Shown: positions 1 through 8,276 of the stretch, one piece after another
How the letters are laid out: each line of letters begins with the position of its first letter
How positions within the stretch are numbered: the stretch's first letter is position 1
DNA from: Candidatus Segetimicrobium genomatis
GTDB lineage: Bacteria > Sysuimicrobiota > Sysuimicrobiia > Sysuimicrobiales > Segetimicrobiaceae
NCBI GenBank assembly: GCA_005882275.1
Contig: VBAK01000107.1
Location: 1 to 64,000 of the forward strand
Length of the DNA: 64,000 bases
Direction: 5' to 3'
The notes under the pieces: generated by a model
Told to the model about the DNA's origin: nothing
What the model saw: only the letters and a program-made list of their open reading frames with translations
The model's database searches: none
Translations under genes and position numbers: made by a program

Positions 1-1
1 C

Positions 2-1372
2 GGGGTCAAGGCGTTTCTTGTCACGCGGCTGGGGGACGTCGGAATGCTCCTCGGCATCTTTGTGGCGTTTGGCGTGTTCGGGACGACGGACTTTGGGGTG
101 ATGACCAGGGATGCCGGCGCGCGGCTCGCGCTCGGCGGCGGCGCCGCGACCGCGCTCGCGCTCCTCTTGTTTGCGGGCGCCGCCGGAAAATCTGCGCAGC
201 TCCCCCTGCACGTCTGGCTGCCCGACGCGATGGAAGGGCCCACGCCGGTGAGCGCCCTGATCCACGCGGCGACGATGGTGACGGCCGGGGTCTACATGAT
301 CGTCCGGCTGCACGCCGTGTTTCTCCGCGCGCCGGCCGCCATGGATCTCATCGCGGCCGTGGGGGCGGTCACGGCGATCTTCGCGGCCGCCGCCGCCCTC
401 GTCGAACCCGACCTCAAGCGGGTGCTCGCCTACTCGACGATCAGCCAGCTCGGGTACATGTTCCTCGCGGTCGGGGTGGGGGCGTTCTCCGCCGGCATCT
501 TCCATCTGACGTCGCACGCGTTTTTCAAGGCGCTCCTCTTCCTCGCCGCAGGCGCCGTGATGCACGCGCTCGGCGGGGAGACCGATATGCGGCGGATGGG
601 CGGGCTGGCGCGCCGGCTCCCGCGTACCACGGCCGCATTTGCCATCGGGGCGCTTGCGCTGGCCGGGATCCCGCCGCTCAGCGGATTTTTCAGCAAGGAC
701 CTCATCCTCTCCGAGGCGTTCCGGGCGCAGGCCTGGTGGTGGGCCGTCGGGGTGGCGGCCGCCGGGCTGACCGCCGTGTACATCCTCCGGGCATTCGCGC
801 TCACGTTCCTGGGAGCGGATCTCCGCGGCGCGGAGGGCGCCGCGCACGATCCGCCCCCCTCGATGGCCGCGCCGATGTGGATCCTCGCCGGGCTCACGGT
901 CGCCGGCGGCGGGTTGGGATGGTCGTTCACCCATCCCGGGATCCTGGAGCGGTTCCTTCTGACGGTTCTGCGGGGGGGCGCCGCGGCTCCCGCGCGGGCC
1001 GGGGGAGCGGGGGAGGGGACGCTGGTCGCCGCGAGCGTGCTGGTCGCGGTGGCCGGCATCGTGGTGGGCTGGCTCGTGTACGTTCGCCGGAGCCTGCGCG
1101 GCGGCGTCCCGGCGCTGGCGAGGCTTCTGAGCCGCCGGTTCTATATTGAGGATGCGTACGCGGTCGCGGTCATCGGTCCGGTTCGCGCCCTGGCGCGCGC
1201 CGCGGCGGTCGCGGACCTGACCGTGATCGACGCCGCCGTCATGGGGCTGGCCCGCGCGGTCGGACGCAGCGGCCAGGCGCTGCGCGGCCTCGAGACCGGT
1301 TACCTCCGCCACTACGCCGCCTTCGTCCTGATCGGCGTGCTGCTGATCCTCGTCTATTGGGTGTCGCGCTAG
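2..1372 (+). CDS. nuoL: NADH-quinone oxidoreductase subunit L, 5' end missing
   Basis: Membrane antiporter-like subunit at the distal end of the complex I arm, involved in proton translocation. The reading frame is open from base 2, so the gene begins upstream of the window; about 456 C-terminal residues are visible and roughly 170 N-terminal ones are missing. The first visible residues (KAFLVTRLGDVG) match the conserved NuoL stretch, and the LPLHVWLPDAMEGPTPVSAL block and a KRVLAYSTISQLGYM block follow. The end has the amphipathic-helix region and final membrane helix typical of NuoL. Its TAG stop overlaps the likely GTG start of nuoM. Identity is firm from family motifs and gene order L-M-N. 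Confidence 0.95.
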   Translation, partial: GVKAFLVTRLGDVGMLLGIFVAFGVFGTTDFGVMTRDAGARLALGGGAATALALLLFAGAAGKSAQLPLHVWLPDAMEGPTPVSALIHAATMVTAGVYMIVRLHAVFLRAPAAMDLIAAVGAVTAIFAAAAALVEPDLKRVLAYSTISQLGYMFLAVGVGAFSAGIFHLTSHAFFKALLFLAAGAVMHALGGETDMRRMGGLARRLPRTTAAFAIGALALAGIPPLSGFFSKDLILSEAFRAQAWWWAVGVAAAGLTAVYILRAFALTFLGADLRGAEGAAHDPPPSMAAPMWILAGLTVAGGGLGWSFTHPGILERFLLTVLRGGAAAPARAGGAGEGTLVAASVLVAVAGIVVGWLVYVRRSLRGGVPALARLLSRRFYIEDAYAVAVIGPVRALARAAAVADLTVIDAAVMGLARAVGRSGQALRGLETGYLRHYAAFVLIGVLLILVYWVSR

Positions 1373-3021
1373 TGGGGCCGCTCACCTGGTTGATCGCGCT
1401 CCCCCTGCTCGGCGCCGCGGCCGCGGCCGCGGTGGGCCGGGATCGGGAGCGCGCGCTGCGGATGGTCGGGCTCGTGACGTCCGGCCTGGTGTTTGCGATC
1501 GCGGCCCTGGTCTGGGGGAGGTTCGCGCCGGGCGCGGCGTCGCTCCAGTTCGAGGAGCACGCTCCCTGGGTCCCGGGCGTCGGCCTCGTCTACCACCTCG
1601 GCGTCGACGGCCTCTCGGTCAGCCTGGTGGCGCTCACCGCCCTGCTCTTCCCGCTGGCGCTCGGGGCCGCGGCCCAGCAGGTGAAAGGGCGCGCGCAGGG
1701 GTTCGTGATCACGGCCTTGCTGCTCGAGGCCGGCATGCTCGGGACGTTCCTGGCCCAGGACCTCGTCCTGTTCTACGTGTTCTGGGAAGGGATGCTCATC
1801 CCGATGTACTTTCTGATCGGGCTGTGGGGGGGCCCGGGGCGGGCGCCCGCGGCGATGAAGTTCCTCCTGTACACGATGGCCGGGAGCGCGCTGATGCTCG
1901 TGGCCCTGGTGGCGGTCGCGTTTGCCGGCGAGCGGATCGCGGGGCGGTTCACCTTCGATCTGCCGGCGCTGCTGGCCCGCCCGCTGGGGCTCGGCGGGCC
2001 GTATGAGACCGTGCTGTTCCTGGCGTTCGCCGCGGCCTTCGCGATCAAGATGCCGGTCTGGCCGCTGCACACGTGGCTCCCCGACGCGTACGCGGAGGCG
2101 CCCCCGGTCGTCACCGTGCTGCTGGCCTCCGTCATGGCCAAGGCCGGCGCGTACGGGCTGCTGCGGTTCTGCCTCCCGCTCTTCCCCGAGGCGATGCGGG
2201 CGTTCGGACCGCTCCTGTCCATTCTGGCGGTCATCGGCATCCTGTACGGCGGCGCGATCGCGTGGGCCCAGGGCGACATGCGCCGGCTGCTGGCCTACGG
2301 GAGCATGAGCCATATGGGGTTCATCCTGCTGGGCATCTTCGCGCTCAATGTGCCCGCGCTGCAGGGCAGTCTCATCCAGATGATCAATCACGGCATCAGC
2401 ACCGGGGCGCTGTTCCTCATCGCGGGGATGCTGATCGCCCGGACCGGCCGCGCGGACACCGACGGCTACGGCGGCGCCGCGGCGCGCGCGCCGACGCTCG
2501 CGGCGGCGGCGATGATCGTCGCCCTGTCCTCCCTGGCCCTCCCGGGCACGAACGGCTTCATCGGCGAGTTCCTGATCCTGCTGGGGACCTTCCAGGCCCG
2601 TCCGGCCGCCGCGGTCCTGGCGGCGTTCGGCGTGGTCGCGGCGGCGGCCTACCTCCTCGCGTTCATCGGCCGCATCTTCCACGGTCCCGTTCGCGACGGC
2701 CTCGCCTCGATGGCGGACCTCCGCAGAGAGGAACTCGCGATCCTCGTGCCGCTGATCGCGGTGATCTTCTGGGTGGGCCTGTACCCGCGCCCGCTGCTCG
2801 CGCGGAGCGAGGCGACCGTGCGGGCGCTCTTGGCGAACGCCGCGGCCTCGGCCGCGCCGGCGCCGGCACGGCACGGCCGTGATGCGGCGGCATCGCAAGG
2901 CGCGCATCCGGCGGCACGGCAAGACCGCCGGGCGCCGGCATTGTACCGCGCGCATCCGGCAGGAGGGGAGGCGGGGTCGGCCCGCGGAGGGGCGGCGGCC
3001 GGCGGGGGGACCTCCCCGTGA
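1372..3021 (+). CDS. nuoM: NADH-quinone oxidoreductase subunit M
   Basis: Antiporter-like proton-translocating membrane subunit of complex I. It has many membrane helices, the conserved Glu in VFWEGMLIPMYFLIG, and a Lys in AIKMPVWPLHTWLPDAYAEA. I prefer the GTG at 1372, which overlaps the nuoL stop; an in-frame TTG at 1357 is possible. With this start the protein is 549 residues, longer than the usual 490-530. The excess is a C-terminal Ala/Gly/Arg/His-rich tail of about 50 residues encoded by imperfectly repeated, very GC-rich DNA (about 2870-3015) and is unlikely to be part of the conserved fold. The stop overlaps the nuoN start (GTGA). Confidence 0.95.
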   Translation: MGPLTWLIALPLLGAAAAAAVGRDRERALRMVGLVTSGLVFAIAALVWGRFAPGAASLQFEEHAPWVPGVGLVYHLGVDGLSVSLVALTALLFPLALGAAAQQVKGRAQGFVITALLLEAGMLGTFLAQDLVLFYVFWEGMLIPMYFLIGLWGGPGRAPAAMKFLLYTMAGSALMLVALVAVAFAGERIAGRFTFDLPALLARPLGLGGPYETVLFLAFAAAFAIKMPVWPLHTWLPDAYAEAPPVVTVLLASVMAKAGAYGLLRFCLPLFPEAMRAFGPLLSILAVIGILYGGAIAWAQGDMRRLLAYGSMSHMGFILLGIFALNVPALQGSLIQMINHGISTGALFLIAGMLIARTGRADTDGYGGAAARAPTLAAAAMIVALSSLALPGTNGFIGEFLILLGTFQARPAAAVLAAFGVVAAAAYLLAFIGRIFHGPVRDGLASMADLRREELAILVPLIAVIFWVGLYPRPLLARSEATVRALLANAAASAAPAPARHGRDAAASQGAHPAARQDRRAPALYRAHPAGGEAGSARGGAAAGGGTSP

Positions 3022-4466
3022 GCGCCGCGGACCTGGTCCTCGTCGGACCGGAGCTCGTGCTGACCATCGCGGCGGTCGTCGTCCTTTTACAAGAAGCGTG
3101 GGCGGCCGGAGGGGTCCTCGAGCCACAGGCGCCCCGGATGGCGGCCGTGTGGGGGTCGCTGGCCGCGGTCGGCCTGGCGCTGGTCTGGGATCTCGGGGGC
3201 CGGCAGTGGGGCCCGGCGTTCGGCGGCATGTATATCCGCGATCAGTTCACGGTGATCGCCGATCTCGCGGCGCTGGCCGCGGCAGGCCTCAGCATCCTGC
3301 TCTCCTCCGCGTACCTCCCCCGGGTGCGGCTCCCGGCGGGCGAGTACCACGCGCTGCTCCTGCTGGCGACCGTCGGGGCGATGGTGATGGCGGCGAGCGG
3401 CTCGCTCATCACGCTCTTTCTCGGTCTCGAGATCCTGAGCTTCTCCCTGTATGTCCTGGCGGCCATCGCGCGGAGGAGCCGGCGGTCGCAGGAGGCCGGC
3501 CTGAAGTACCTGCTCCTCGGCGCGTTCGCCACCGCCTTCTTTGCCTACGGGATCGCGCTGATCTTCGGGGCCACCGGGTCGATCGATCTCCGCGAGATCG
3601 GGGCGGCGCGGTCCTCCAGGCTCCTCGGCGCCGGGATCGCGCTCCTCACGATCGGGCTGGCGTTCGAGGGAGCGCTCGTCCCCTTCCATGCCTGGGCGCC
3701 GGACGTCTACGAGGGCGCGCCGCTCCCGGTCACGGCGTTCATGTCGGTCGTGGCCAAGGTGGGGGCGTTCGCCGGGCTGCTCCGGGTCTTTCCCCTCGCG
3801 CTGGCCCACCTCGCCGGCGTCTGGGGGCCGATGCTGGCGGCGATCGCCGTGGTCACGATGATCCTGGGCAACCTCGCCGCGCTGTTCCAGACAAACCTGA
3901 AGCGGCTCCTCGCCTACTCCGGCATCGCCCACGCCGGCTATCTCATGATCGGGGTCGCCGCGGGTGGGCCCGCCGGGACCTGGAGCGTGCTCTTCTACCT
4001 CCTGGTCTACGTCGGGATGAACCTCGGCGCGTTCGGCGTCCTGCTGCTGCTGGCGCGCCGGGGGATGGAGGCGGACCGGGTCGAGGATCTCGCGGGCCTG
4101 TCCGGCCGCGCGCCCTGGGCCGCGGCCGCCCTGGTGCTGTTCCTGGTGTCGCTCGCCGGCCTGCCGCTCACGGCGGGGTTCATCGCGAAGCTGTATCTGT
4201 TTCGCGCGGCCCTCGGCGCCCATCAGCCGGTCCCGGCGCTCGTGGGCGTCCTCACGAGCGTGGTCTCGGTCTACTACTATCTCCGGGTGGCCTACGCCGC
4301 CCTGAGCGGCGGCGCCCCCCAGGCCGTCGCGGTGCTGCGGAACAGGCTCGTCGGGGCCGCGCTCGTGCTCGCCACCGCGGCAGTGCTCTGGCTCGGACTG
4401 TTCCCGGCGGGATTCACCGCGGCGGTGCAGCAGGCCGCGCAGCAGGCGGCCGCCGCGGTCAGGTAG
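3018..4466 (+). CDS. nuoN: NADH-quinone oxidoreductase subunit N
   Basis: Third antiporter-like subunit of the complex I membrane arm, 482 residues, almost all hydrophobic helices. The HAWAPDVYEGAPLPVTAF block, with a downstream Lys in SVVAKVGAF, and the LKRLLAYSGIAHAGYLMIG block are characteristic. The GTG start at 3018 overlaps the nuoM TGA, so the two are translationally coupled. Only 11 bases separate it from the FixC-like gene, suggesting that complex I and an ETF:quinone oxidoreductase share a transcript feeding the quinone pool. Confidence 0.95.
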   Translation: MSAADLVLVGPELVLTIAAVVVLLQEAWAAGGVLEPQAPRMAAVWGSLAAVGLALVWDLGGRQWGPAFGGMYIRDQFTVIADLAALAAAGLSILLSSAYLPRVRLPAGEYHALLLLATVGAMVMAASGSLITLFLGLEILSFSLYVLAAIARRSRRSQEAGLKYLLLGAFATAFFAYGIALIFGATGSIDLREIGAARSSRLLGAGIALLTIGLAFEGALVPFHAWAPDVYEGAPLPVTAFMSVVAKVGAFAGLLRVFPLALAHLAGVWGPMLAAIAVVTMILGNLAALFQTNLKRLLAYSGIAHAGYLMIGVAAGGPAGTWSVLFYLLVYVGMNLGAFGVLLLLARRGMEADRVEDLAGLSGRAPWAAAALVLFLVSLAGLPLTAGFIAKLYLFRAALGAHQPVPALVGVLTSVVSVYYYLRVAYAALSGGAPQAVAVLRNRLVGAALVLATAAVLWLGLFPAGFTAAVQQAAQQAAAAVR

Positions 4467-4477
4467 AAACCCGGCTC

Positions 4478-5776
4478 GTGGCTTCCGAAGAGTTCGACGC
4501 GATCGTCGTCGGCGCCGGCCCCGCCGGCGCGGCGGCGGCGCTGACCATGGCGCGCGGCGGCCTCAATGTCGTGCTGTTCGAGCGCGGCGAGCGGCCGGGC
4601 GTGAAGAACGTGATGGGCGGCGTGATGTACGGCCGCATGCTGGCCGACGTCGTTCCGGAGTTCTGGAAGACCGCGCCGATGGAGCGCGTGGTGACCGACG
4701 AGCGGTTGTGGCTGACCACCGCGGACAGCGTGGTCACCGCCGGCCACAAGCACCTGCCCCACTCGATCGAGCCCCCCAACGCCTTCACCGTGCTGCGCGT
4801 GCCGTTCGATGGCTGGTTCGCCGCCCAGGCGGAGGCCGCCGGGGCCCTGCTCATTCCCGGGACCACGGTGGACGATGTGATCCGCGAGCACGGCCGGGTC
4901 GTGGGAGTCCGCACCGGCCGCGAGGAGGGCGAGCTCCGCGCCCATCTGGTGGTGATCGCCGACGGCGCGAACTCGTTCCTCGTGCAGAAGGCCGGGCTGG
5001 GCCGGCCGCTGGAGCCCAACGAGATGGCGCTGGTCGTCAAGGAGATCATCGCGCTGCCGGGGGCGGCGATCGAAGAGCGGTTCACCCTCGATCCCGGGAT
5101 GGGCGCGACGATCGAAGTCTACGGCGCGGTGACGCGCGGCATGGCCGGGTACGGGTTCATCTACACCAACCGCGAGTCGCTGTCCGTCGGCATCGGGGCG
5201 CTCATCTCGCAGTTCATGGAGACCCGGATCACGCCGTGGGACCTGCTGGAAGGGTTCAAGGCCCACCCGATGGTCGCCCCCCTGCTGCGGGGAGGCGTCG
5301 TGCGGGAGTACCTGGCCCACGCGATCCCCGAGGGCGGCCTCCGGGCGATGCCCCGCCTCTTCGACGACGGGGTGCTGGTCGCCGGCGACGCCGCGATGAT
5401 GGTCAACAACCTCCACCGCGAGGGCAGCAACATGGCCATGGCCGCCGGCCGGATGGCCGGGGAGACCGCGATCCAGGCCAAGCGCGCCGGGGATTGGTCG
5501 GCCCGCTCGCTCGCCCAGTACCGGGAGCTCCTGGAGGCGTCGTTCGTCCTGCAGGACCTCCGGAAATACCGGCGGCTCCCCGACCTGGTCGAGCGGCGGC
5601 CGGACCTGCTGCGCCTCTATCCGGAACTCGTGAGCGAGGCCGTCCACGAGATGCTGACCGTGGACGGCGCCGGCAAGCGCGAGAAGCAGCGCCGGATCCT
5701 CCGCCGGCTGCTCGCCCGGCGGCCGTGGTGGCGCCTGATTCGGGATGCCTACGAAGGCTGGCGGGCGATGCGGTGA
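4478..5776 (+). CDS. fixC: FixC-like electron-transfer flavoprotein:quinone oxidoreductase
   Basis: FAD-dependent oxidoreductase of the FixC/ETF-QO family, expected to pass electrons from electron-transfer flavoprotein to membrane quinone. The N-terminus has the FAD Rossmann motif GAGPAG at residues 12-17 and an ExG-type ending (VLFERG) of the second strand; a second FAD contact (DGVLVAGDAAMMVN) lies near residue 300. The length of 432 is normal for FixC. The frame is open far upstream, but the GTG at 4478, directly before the Rossmann strand and just after the nuoN stop, is the sensible start. Its ferredoxin partner FixX is encoded about 630 bases downstream, beyond a prepilin gene. Confidence 0.88.
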   Translation: MASEEFDAIVVGAGPAGAAAALTMARGGLNVVLFERGERPGVKNVMGGVMYGRMLADVVPEFWKTAPMERVVTDERLWLTTADSVVTAGHKHLPHSIEPPNAFTVLRVPFDGWFAAQAEAAGALLIPGTTVDDVIREHGRVVGVRTGREEGELRAHLVVIADGANSFLVQKAGLGRPLEPNEMALVVKEIIALPGAAIEERFTLDPGMGATIEVYGAVTRGMAGYGFIYTNRESLSVGIGALISQFMETRITPWDLLEGFKAHPMVAPLLRGGVVREYLAHAIPEGGLRAMPRLFDDGVLVAGDAAMMVNNLHREGSNMAMAAGRMAGETAIQAKRAGDWSARSLAQYRELLEASFVLQDLRKYRRLPDLVERRPDLLRLYPELVSEAVHEMLTVDGAGKREKQRRILRRLLARRPWWRLIRDAYEGWRAMR

Positions 5777-5825
5777 CGACCGGACGCTGGCTTGACTCCG
5801 CGGATTTTGGGCATACCCCGGGAAG

Positions 5826-6305
5826 ATGGGGATCGATTCCGGGCAGTCCGATCGAAGGACGGGAGAGTCGGTCGAGCCGGGGCCTGCCGGGGGCGCCCGC
5901 GCAGTCGAGCGGCGCCGCGATCCACAGCGCGCGGAGCGCGGGCTCACGCTCATGGAACTGGTGGTCGTGCTCTCGATCATCGCTGTGCTCGTCGCGCTGG
6001 CGCTGCCGCGCTACATCATCCCGCGCAGGAACGCGTACAGGTTGGAAGCGGAGAATATCCTTCAGGAGCTCAAAACGATGGAATGGGCCTACTACCAACA
6101 GTGGAACGCGTTTACCTCGAACGTGACGAGCGCCGGGCTGGCCATGCCCGGCGGGTCGCATTGGGCGACGCCTCTCCTGTACACGTTCTCGCCCGGGTAC
6201 ATCGTGTTCGGGACCTATGGCGCGGTCGCTCCGATGGCGTGGAGCGATATCGTGTACATCACCCTCAGCAGCGACGGCAGTTCTACCTCAAGATCCACAT
6301 TCTAA
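5826..6305 (+). CDS. type IV pilin-like (prepilin) protein
   Basis: Prepilin-peptidase substrate with a class III signal. A 39-residue, charged, glycine-rich leader ends in RG, followed by LTLMELVVVL and a hydrophobic helix. Cleavage after Gly39 would put Glu at mature position 5, the hallmark of type IV pilins and pseudopilins, leaving a mature protein of 120 residues with LPRY after the helix. The leader is unusually long, but the ATG at 5826 is the only normal start codon upstream. It sits between fixC and fixX with no other pilus gene in the window. Whether it is a major pilin, minor pilin or secretion pseudopilin cannot be told. Confidence 0.82.
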   Translation: MGIDSGQSDRRTGESVEPGPAGGARAVERRRDPQRAERGLTLMELVVVLSIIAVLVALALPRYIIPRRNAYRLEAENILQELKTMEWAYYQQWNAFTSNVTSAGLAMPGGSHWATPLLYTFSPGYIVFGTYGAVAPMAWSDIVYITLSSDGSSTSRSTF

Positions 6306-6403
6306 GGATTGACCCAGGACGCGCCGCCGCCGGCGGCGAACCGGCGCGTGAGAGGTTCCCAGATCGAGACCGGGGGTGCGGCCGTGCCTGTCGAGGCCGT
6401 GCG

Positions 6404-6688
6404 ATGAAGATCGAAGAGAAACTCTACCTGCTGCGCTGGAAGCACGACAAGCGGTCGCACATCGCGATCAAGGACCAGCACGTCTGCCTGGAGACCTGCG
6501 GGGCGAAGTGGAAGCGGCCCTGCACGACGTTCTGCCCGGCCAGCGTCTACACCTGGGACGGTGAGAAGACCGTCGTCTCCCACGACAACTGCGTCGAGTG
6601 CACGTCCTGCCTGCTCGGCTGCCCCTACCGCAACATCGACTGGACGCTCCCCCGGGGCGGGTTCGGCATCGAGTGGCAGCACGGTTAG
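6404..6688 (+). CDS. fixX: FixX-like ferredoxin, ETF-QO partner
   Basis: Small iron-sulfur protein of 94 residues. It has a C-x2-C-x2-C-x3-C-P motif at residues 63-74 that can bind a 4Fe-4S cluster. A second cysteine group, Cys28, Cys32, Cys40 and Cys44-Pro, is also typical of FixX. It would carry electrons between FixC and the quinone side of the ETF:quinone oxidoreductase. The ATG at 6404 follows a GC-rich gap after the prepilin gene. Its TAG stop overlaps the stop of convergent lgt (bases 6685-6688). Confidence 0.88.
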   Translation: MKIEEKLYLLRWKHDKRSHIAIKDQHVCLETCGAKWKRPCTTFCPASVYTWDGEKTVVSHDNCVECTSCLLGCPYRNIDWTLPRGGFGIEWQHG

Positions 6689-7455
6689 GGGGAGATTCCC
6701 CGCCGACTCCAGACGAACCACGCTCCGCCGACGATCAGGACGAGCGCCGCCATCTGCCCCCAGGTGAGGAACAGGACCGTCCGGTCCTCGCCGCGCAGCA
6801 GGTCGAGCAAGAAGCGCAGCGTCGATGACGCGGCCATCGCGGACCAGAACAGGAACCCGTCGAAGGGACGTCGGCCGGCCGCCGCAAGCGCCCACGCCAG
6901 GATGATGGCCGTCCCGGCCATCTCGTAGAGCTGCAGCGGGTGGCGGGGGCCCCCGGGAACGCCGGGGAAGACGACTCCCCACGGCAGACCGGTCGGGTCG
7001 CCGTAGAGTTCGCCGTTCATGAAATTCCCCCACCGCACCAGGATGATGGCGACGAGGATCGCTGGGGTGATCGCGTCGGTGACCCGCCACAGCGGCACCC
7101 GGTGGCGGCGGCTCCACACCGCCAGGAAGGCGAGGCCGACGGCGATCGCCCCGTGGGACGCCAGCCCGGCGAAGGGGGGCCGGACGGCCGCCAGCGGGTC
7201 GCCCGCGAATTCTTGGAAGTGGGACACGACGTACCCCGCGCGGGCGCCGGCAAGCAGCGTGGCCATCAACGGAACGGCGAGCGAGTCGACCACGAGCGTC
7301 CGCGGGATCCCAAACTGCTCCCCCATGCGGGCGCTGAGCGGGACCGCGAGGAGGATGGCGAGCGCCATCATGGCGCCGTACCAGCGGAGGAGGAGCGGGC
7401 CGATCTTGAAGGCGCCGAGCGCGAGCGGGCCGAGCCTGACGAGCACCGGATGCAT
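6685..7455 (-). CDS. lgt: prolipoprotein diacylglyceryl transferase
   Basis: Integral membrane enzyme that moves diacylglycerol from phosphatidylglycerol to the lipobox cysteine of prolipoproteins. The 256-residue protein has about seven membrane segments, the signature RWGNFMNGELYG and a following RHPLQLYE, all diagnostic of Lgt. The usual HGGL loop reads SHGAIAVG here: the His and first Gly are kept, the second Gly is Ala. The ATG at 7455 has no Shine-Dalgarno sequence; an extended -10 box only a few bases upstream suggests a leaderless message. A lipobox protein is encoded in this window (59750). Confidence 0.9.
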   Translation of the reverse strand: MHPVLVRLGPLALGAFKIGPLLLRWYGAMMALAILLAVPLSARMGEQFGIPRTLVVDSLAVPLMATLLAGARAGYVVSHFQEFAGDPLAAVRPPFAGLASHGAIAVGLAFLAVWSRRHRVPLWRVTDAITPAILVAIILVRWGNFMNGELYGDPTGLPWGVVFPGVPGGPRHPLQLYEMAGTAIILAWALAAAGRRPFDGFLFWSAMAASSTLRFLLDLLRGEDRTVLFLTWGQMAALVLIVGGAWFVWSRRGISP

Positions 7456-7463
7456 CCGCGCCT

Positions 7464-7472
7464 AGTATAGCA
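7464..7472 (-). promoter_or_regulatory. extended -10 promoter of lgt, near-leaderless
   Basis: Read on the minus strand, TGC immediately precedes TATACT (7469 to 7464), an extended -10 element. The expected transcription start is two bases or so before the lgt ATG at 7455. No convincing -35 box lies 16-18 bases upstream, as expected for extended -10 promoters. Confidence 0.45.
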
Positions 7473-7627
7473 TCGCCGCATTCCAGGAGCCGTCGCGTCG
7501 GGCGCAGAACAGAGCCTCGTGCCCGCCCGGGGCGCGTGGGCGTCCTCCGGGCCGGCGCGCACACGCACATCCGTGACCGGGAGGCGGTCTGGGGGAAATT
7601 CTGGGGTGCGTGAAGGGGATGGGGCGT

Positions 7628-7951
7628 ATGGGAGTGCAGGAAAGCTCTGCGAACGGTCCCCGCACCGATTTGGATTCCCTGCTGGCGGCGCTGGAGGCCC
7701 TGCTGGAGCGGATTCGAGACTCTGCCCGGGTCCATGTGCCGGTCCACGAGCAGGTCGAAGGAGAGATCCGCCAGGCGATCAACCACCTCTTCAATGCCAT
7801 GGAAATCCTCGTCGACTGGATGAGCCAGGATCACGGCCGTCAACCGCACGCCGCGCTGCTCCTGCGGCAACTTCGAACGGTCTCCGACACGCTCATGGGG
7901 TGCATCGGCGGATGCCCGTCGGCGATGGTGGTGGACGCGGGGCTGTCGTGA
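7628..7951 (+). CDS. hypothetical small helical protein
   Basis: I do not recognise this gene. The ATG at 7628 lies 9 bases after GAAGGGG, a good ribosome site; in-frame GTG 7610 and ATG 7619 are alternatives. The predicted 107 residues are mostly helical, with heptad-like leucines (LLAALEALLERI), a central histidine/glutamate segment, and a C-terminal GCIGGCP containing two cysteines. It has no signal peptide or membrane helix. It lies alone between divergent lgt and the SAM-riboswitch transcript. Codon use resembles its neighbours, so it is probably a real gene of unknown function. Confidence 0.55.
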   Translation: MGVQESSANGPRTDLDSLLAALEALLERIRDSARVHVPVHEQVEGEIRQAINHLFNAMEILVDWMSQDHGRQPHAALLLRQLRTVSDTLMGCIGGCPSAMVVDAGLS

Positions 7952-8005
7952 TCCCAGGGCGACAGAGGCATCGCTCCTACCGGCGGGCGAGGCGGTCCAA
8001 ATTTC

Positions 8006-8034
8006 TTGACACAGGCGGGGGTCTATGCTAAGTT
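8006..8034 (+). promoter_or_regulatory. sigma-70 type promoter of the riboswitch transcript
   Basis: TTGACA at 8006-8011 is a perfect -35 box. It is followed after 17 bases by TAAGTT at 8029-8034, preceded by TGC, giving an extended -10. The start would fall about 8041, a short distance before the first riboswitch stem at 8055. Confidence 0.7.
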
Positions 8035-8054
8035 AACTTCAAACTGAATAGCAA

Positions 8055-8165
8055 CTCTTATCCAGAGTGGTTGAGGGACGGGCCCGATGAAACCCGGCAG
8101 CCTACCAGGTTCCCGCCTGGCGTGGTGCTAACTCTCGCGGAAGATCCAATTCCGGTAGATAAGAG
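8055..8165 (+). ncRNA. SAM-I riboswitch (S box)
   Basis: Cis-acting aptamer that binds S-adenosylmethionine. The closing P1 stem is CTCTTATC (8055-8062) with GATAAGAG (8158-8165), a perfect 8-bp match. In between, in order, come the S-box landmarks GAGGGA, GGCCCGATGAAACCCGGCA, a variable hairpin, and GGTGCTAACTC. An intrinsic terminator follows at once, so SAM binding should stop transcription of the downstream threonine-synthase-like gene. SAM-I riboswitches nearly always control methionine, cysteine or SAM genes, which bears on what that gene does. Confidence 0.95.
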
Positions 8166-8171
8166 GGATGA

Positions 8172-8200
8172 CCCCCTCGCGGAGTTGGAGGGGGATTTTT
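8172..8200 (+). terminator. intrinsic terminator of the SAM-I riboswitch
   Basis: CCCCCTC (8172-8178) pairs with GAGGGGG (8188-8194) around a 9-base loop, followed by ATTTTT. It starts seven bases after the P1 stem, the usual expression platform of S-box riboswitches. Confidence 0.88.
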
Positions 8201-8276
8201 GTTGGAGTCGGCGATGACTCCGGTCCCCGGCGTGCCGGCCCTCGGGCGCGGAGTCGGGTGGAAGGGGAGGGACGAG

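Noticed and set aside
2879-4477. A 965-codon frame that fuses about 530 Arg/Gly-rich residues to the FixC-like protein
   Set aside because: The first part is the out-of-frame shadow of nuoN and has no domain; FixC starts normally at GTG 4478.
5829-5870. A further copy of the 33-bp repeat in the prepilin leader (TCCGATCGAAGGAC)
   Set aside because: Only about ten bases match and the rest of the unit is missing; likely chance.
8199-8276. An earlier TTG start (8199) for the threonine-synthase-like gene
   Set aside because: It would begin inside the T-run of the riboswitch terminator, and ATG 8277 has a proper ribosome site before the zinc ribbon.
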